The notes under the pieces: generated by a model
Databases searched by the model: none
Told to the model about the DNA's origin: nothing
Seen by the model: the letters and a program-made list of their open reading frames with translations, nothing else
Translations under genes and position numbers: made by a program
Assembly (NCBI GenBank): GCA_012845835.1
Contig: JABAKD010000025.1
Location: forward strand, 27,089,504-27,153,503
Reading direction: 5' to 3'
Length of the DNA stretch: 64,000 bases
From: Undaria pinnatifida
Lineage: Eukaryota > Sar > Phaeophyceae > Laminariales > Alariaceae
Shown: one piece after another, positions 59,101 through 64,000 of the stretch
Layout of the letters: the number at the start of each line of letters is the position of its first letter
Position numbering within the stretch: position 1 is the stretch's first letter

Positions 59101-60418
59101 GATACGTGAACCTCCGTCGGGGGGTTGGGGGTTGGGGGGGGGGGGAGGGGGGGGGGGGGGGGGTCGCCCTCTCTCTACACTGCAATTTGCATTCCAGCAC
59201 TGGTCGGCTGCCCTGTCAACCTAACACCACACTGCTGCTGTTGAGGGGTTGTAGGTCTCCTTGTCTGGGGTACACCACACAGACCTCTGACTTCCTTCCT
59301 ATTGTAACACTGCTGGACGCGGCTTTGAGATTGCGCTCCTGTACCCAACAATCCTCCTCCGTGCTTCTGTGCGTCTGCTGCAATGCGTCCGCTGCACACA
59401 CGTGCTTCCGACACATCATGCTTTCGGCTGCTCTATCTGCTGCCGCAGCACTCTAGTGCAGAAGCCTACTCAGTGCTCTAGACAGTGTCCCCTCACTTCT
59501 TTGACACACGTCGCACACCTCATTCTCCTGCGGCTGCTGCACCGCTACTGTCGCTGCTCCTCTCTTGCGACTGCTGTAGTTGTGTGCTATGAGCCTACGT
59601 ATGTTCCCTCGTGCTATATTAGGATTCACACGGTCTTCGCCTACGTTTCAAACGGAGAAATATTGCACTTCTTTGTGACCTGAGCTGCGGAACGAATCTC
59701 CCTCCTGAAAAACGCAGCTTTCTCCAAGAAATCTTCAAGTTCAAACTACGACACAACACTTACTTTTATCCTCTGGCCCTCGGCACGAACCGCCACTCAC
59801 ACCGCGGGCAACACCCACCCACTACGTCTGTGTCCCGTGGGAGACATCTCCCTTCTCGCAGCGTCTTGATCGGAGTTTGCGTGTCTGCTGCCTCGCTGCT
59901 GTCAGTTGTCCTCTCTTGCAACTGCAGTCGGTGTTCTCTGTGAGCCTTCGTATGTTTGGTCGTTCTAGACTTCTGCTTGTCTTCGGCTGCGTCCGCTCCA
60001 TATCCCCGGTTAAATCACTTGGCGCGCTCTGTACGAGTGGTCGCCGGTTCCTCGCTGCTGTCGCTGCTCCTCTCTTGCGACTGCTGTGGGTGTATGGTAT
60101 GAGCCTTCGCATGTTCCCTAGTGATAGGCTTCATATGGTCTTCGCCAACGTTTTACGAAGATATATCGCACTTCTTTGTGGCCTGGGCTGCGGAAAGAAA
60201 TCCCCCTCCTGAAAAATATAGCATTTTTTCCAAGAACCCCCAAACATCAAACTGCCACAACTAAATTGTTTTGCCTCGGCTTCATTTCTTGTCGACTGCT
60301 ACCTTGGGTCGAACACACATAGGACGCTGACATCTATTTCGAGCACGTTTCGCGCCCGACGGATTGGCAACGACAAGTGTCGATTAGGCATAACATGATG
60401 GGCTGAGCAAGGAATGTG

Positions 60419-60490
60419 GGTTGCATAGCACTACCCACTGACCCACGTAGTCACGTGACGACGTGGGGCGGTGGGTAGTGCTATACAACC
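60419..60490. repeat. 72-bp palindrome centred on GTCACGTGAC (copy B)
   Basis: Counterpart of 27081-27152. The arms GCATAGCACTACCCAC and GTGGGTAGTGCTATAC pair better than in copy A. Confidence 0.85.
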
Positions 60491-63139
60491 AACAAAGTAT
60501 AGTTTTGCGAGTCCGCCAATTGACGCTCACCGACTTCGTTGCAGGGATCTCCCGGGCTCTTCCCTTTTTACGCACTAAATGACTAGGTGGGCCAGTGGGT
60601 AGGGCTCTATGACCAACAAGGAAAGCCAACTACCTGTTCGACTTCGGGAGGAAGACTGGACGCGGCATAGACGTTTGACGGTTTCAAACATCAAGTAACC
60701 TATGAGTTATCTCCAGAAAAACGTATTTCTAGAGGTACACGGGCCCTACAAGGAGCCTCACGAGATCACGTGGTACCGAACAAATGGGCCTTTGACCCTC
60801 TTCATTGTGGTGCGCGTTCCCATCGTCGGTTTTGGTATGGTGTCGTCGGTGGCGGGCATGGGGCGTAAGGTTGGGGGCACCCTATTACGCTGAAATCGAC
60901 CATGAGGAACAAGGGGTTTTGTCCGCGCAGTATCCGCACTTTACAAACGAGTGGAGCGCCGGAACCCAACATAACACACACGATCGAGATATTTAAAGCA
61001 AGATATATATTAAATACCTCACCAGGTAAGATGAAACTAATCATTAATTCGATGCGGCTGGCCGGTAACGCTTCCGTGCCTGCTGGCGGGCATTTCAAAG
61101 CTTTGGTACCTGCTGGCGGGCGCTTCATATTTTGGGCGCTGGTCCATATGACTTCCGTGCCTGCTAGTGGGCTTTCGTATAGTATTCAACGTCTCAGCTG
61201 GCGTTTCGTTACAGGTTCGGGCACAGCTACTGTCCTTCTGTGCAGCAGCTGAAGTTTTAGGTTGAGGTGGACGAGGTGTATCTTGCATTTGTTTTTCAAG
61301 TTTGCGGCAGACGTACCAATCTTCGATTTTTGCATGACCGCTCGCAATTAATTATGTCTGTCTCGAACCTCTGGGACATCCTCCACAGAGGGCACAGTGA
61401 AACGTGCAGAAAAACACTACCAGTACAATAGTACTCCCGCCCCCTCCTGTGCATCACCTGAATGCCTCTGTGTGGAGCTCTACCATCCATGGTCGGTCAG
61501 TATGTCTCTCTGGGTGTGCCGATGCCGGAATCCGGTTCGATTTGTGTTTGTTGGTTGACCTCGCTCGTGCAAGATGCATCGCAGCAGAGGACGGCCTGTC
61601 AGTGCACTGCTGACACTGGTAGAATCGTGGCCTCGGGCAAAACCTTACCTCGGCCGACTCTAACGGTACTCGTCGGGGACAAGCTCCTCCGAGGATGAAA
61701 TACATACGCCAGTTGCTCGCTCTGCTGTCTCGGTTGTCTCTGCCTGGAATGCTTGTGTTGTGTCTGTTACAGCTCTGCTAGTTTGTCATTGCGCGAAGTC
61801 GCACGGTTTGCTTTCCACACGAAAAGCACTGCTAAACAGAATCCTGATGCTCTTGTTTGTCCAACATACATAGTACGCAGGCCGCGGTAGGGTTTTCAGT
61901 ACTCTGCTATGATTCTGTGCTGTGCGGCGGTCGGGATTTGCGCCGCTCGAGTTGTTGCGGCCGCGCGAGGTGTAGTCTCGCTCACACGATGACTTGAGTC
62001 ACCGGACACAGCTGCAGCTTCGAGTGTATAAAATCGGCTGTTCGCACATAAAAAAATTTACCAGCAAATTGTTGGGCATGGCCGGCTACCCATCGGTCAG
62101 CGTACTTCCCAAAAATACTAAAAATACATTCAATCGGTCGTACGCACAGCTGACGGTTTCATTTTTCCCTATAAACAGTTCGATCTTAGTAAAAAACGGC
62201 GAACGGCACGCGGAGGAACATCAAATTTTAAACCAATTTGCAACGGACACAACCGCCGTGTTCAATTTTACTAGTCTCTAGACTCACGGGTATTATATAC
62301 TATTGTGTTTTAATCTCGCACACCGTATGATAATGCTGCTGCTGTTGACTGCTTGATGCGCGTGGGGGGTAGATGTTTTTCGTCGGTTACAGCACAGCAT
62401 GTTGGTAGTACTAAATGAATGACTGTTGTATGCACATCACGTGTGCTGAGCACAACAACAAACACCAGTTTGAAGCTGCACCCGAATGCTTATTATACGG
62501 CGGGTACATGAACGTCTCAGCTACACTAGCTTCGGTGAACTCATGTGCGCAGAACGGTAGTAGTACCAGGTAGGCTACTACAGCAGCATCGGCATTATGT
62601 ATCTGGGTTGTCCCTACACAGCAGCACCTTCATTTCCGATATACCTGAATGTTTCGAATCGCATTAGACTATAGATGCATACTCTACCGTTAGGATACGA
62701 GCAAACGCGTTGGGGTTCAAAATGCAAAACCATCAGCCTCTTGCGTCACCGTTCCTCCGAATGGGAACCTTGTAGAAAGTGCGTTTTTTTGTTGCGGTCA
62801 AATACGCTGCCCTTTTCCTTACATACGACGAATTACGAGATAAGTTTATTCCGTTGCCCAGGTACCATAGCGATGGGGACAGCAAGCACGGCGTTGCCCT
62901 ACGGCGTATGGTCGGTTTAGGCTGCAATACATGCAGTACGACCGGTATGAAAGTTGCCGTGGAAGGACGTGCGCATCGGGCCGTAGGTGCGTGTTCGGCA
63001 CTTGGTAACACGGGAGTACGTTCGTGAAATCGCCCGTACTTCGTCCATGGGCGTAGGCCAAGGATTATGGATTCCGGAACCTTCGGTTGAAGGATCTTCC
63101 TCCCTTCCTTGAAGATGGCGATGAAGACGTGGTATGGTA

Positions 63140-64000
63140 ACCACGACTTCCACGAAGGCGTCCATGGAAGCTGATACCATGGACGCTTCCGCGAGAAGAC
63201 GATCGGAAGCCATTTCCGATAAATGTGCGGAAGTTTGAAGGGCAGGTTCGACGGAAGCATCTCAAGCCGGGAAGCCATTCCCGCGCGAAGTTCATGGAAG
63301 CTTTCATGGAAGCTCCCATCCAAACGCTCATGAAAGTAGCTTCCATAGAAGTAGCTTCCGTGAAATAAATGCTTCCACGAGCTTCCGTCCAAACCTCCTT
63401 GGACGTAAATTCGGAAGAACGTTTCATGCAAGCTGCCGTCGAAACGCTGATGAAAGCATTCGTGGATACTGCTTTCACGGAAGTCTACTTTTTAGTTCCA
63501 TGACAACATGACATGTTAGTAAAATATAAGCCCCTTTCATGAATGTGTTATTACTTTAAAAAGTTGAATTGCTTCCACCATGGGAGTGGGTTTCCGTGGA
63601 AGCTTTCGTGGAAGCCGCTGAGCTTCCGTGGAAGCTGCGGAAGCTTCCATGGAAGTAAACCGTAAAACTCTGTGGAAGTAGCTTCCGACTTTTCGTGGAA
63701 ACTACTTCGAAAGATTTCACGAAATGCTTTTGTAGAGGCTTTCGTGGAAGCCGCTGAGCTTCCGTGGAAGCTGCGGAAGCTTCCATGGAAGTAAACCGTA
63801 AAATCCTGTGGAAGCTTTCGTGGAAGCTTTCGTGGAAGCTTTCGTGAAAGCTTTCGTGGAAGATTTCGTGGGAGCCGCTGAGCTTCCGTGGAAGCTCCGA
63901 AAGCTTCCATGGAAGTAAAATGTACAATTCCGTGGACGTGCTTTCGTGGAAGCTTTCGGGGAAGCCTCGGTGGAAGCTTCCGTGGAAATCGTGAAAGCTT
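63140..64000. repeat. 12-bp minisatellite block, GGAAGCTTTCGT type (copy B)
   Basis: Counterpart of 29790-30656, running off the window end. ORFs across it are repeat artefacts. Confidence 0.85.

Larger units (their letters stand above)
34055..64000. repeat. Copy B of the tandem segmental duplication (interrupted by LTR element and N gap)
   Basis: Homology to copy A starts near 34055 (matching about 57). It continues to 35871, resumes at 50270 after the LTR element, runs to the gap at 56438, resumes at 56938 (matching 23617), and continues to the end of the window (matching about 30656). Offsets between the copies change only at the lineage-specific insertions and at the gap. Confidence 0.9.

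Noticed and set aside
60702-60893. 63-codon ORF with one hydrophobic segment (copy B)
   Set aside because: Copy A (about 27361-27555) has a one-base indel that breaks it, and changes between copies are mostly amino-acid altering, as expected for non-coding drift. It could be a decayed exon.
1-64000. CRISPR arrays or bacterial operons
   Set aside because: No regularly spaced direct repeats with unique spacers. The spliceosomal introns of vHPO show eukaryotic DNA.

Overview
The window is eukaryotic nuclear DNA, most likely from a brown alga, probably a kelp-like species. Its one firmly recognised gene is a 14-exon vanadium-dependent haloperoxidase (vHPO) of the brown-algal bromo/iodoperoxidase type, with short exons (28-228 nt), GT-AG introns of several hundred bases, and the P-S-Y-P-S-G-H vanadate-binding motif. 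The rest is dominated by repeats, foldback elements, MITEs, tRNA-derived SINEs, minisatellites and poly-G or poly-C tracts. No prokaryotic features are present. Taxonomy rests on protein family and genome style, not on a search.

Layout. Copy A of a large tandem segmental duplication runs from about 50 to beyond 30656. In order it holds a repeat cluster (1-5000), vHPO copy A (8203-16473), gene-poor DNA (16474-19900), a candidate minus-strand coding exon (19914-20265), repeats and a 12-bp-unit minisatellite (about 21955-22470), a small two-exon minus-strand gene (24823-25772), decayed ORFs and a 72-bp palindrome (about 26200-28400), and a second minisatellite block (about 29790-30760). A spacer (about 31000-34050) holds a TIR element with a zinc-finger-like ORF and a TRIM-like element. 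Copy B (about 34055-64000) repeats copy A, but is split by a 14.4-kb LTR element without coding capacity (35872-50269) whose two 388-bp LTRs are identical. Copy B also contains a 500-N assembly gap (56438-56937), exactly where about 11.9 kb of copy A, including vHPO exons 6-14, would be expected.

How it fits together. The two vHPO genes are damaged or hidden in complementary ways. Copy A has every exon and all catalytic residues but carries a 26-bp deletion in exon 2; the normal splice gives a premature stop in exon 3, while a nearby downstream AG would restore the frame. Copy B has an intact exon 2 but its sequence is lost in the gap after exon 5. Because A and B are paralogous or diverged allelic copies, each serves as an empty site for insertions in the other. 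This dates a MITE and the LTR element as later than the duplication or allele split.
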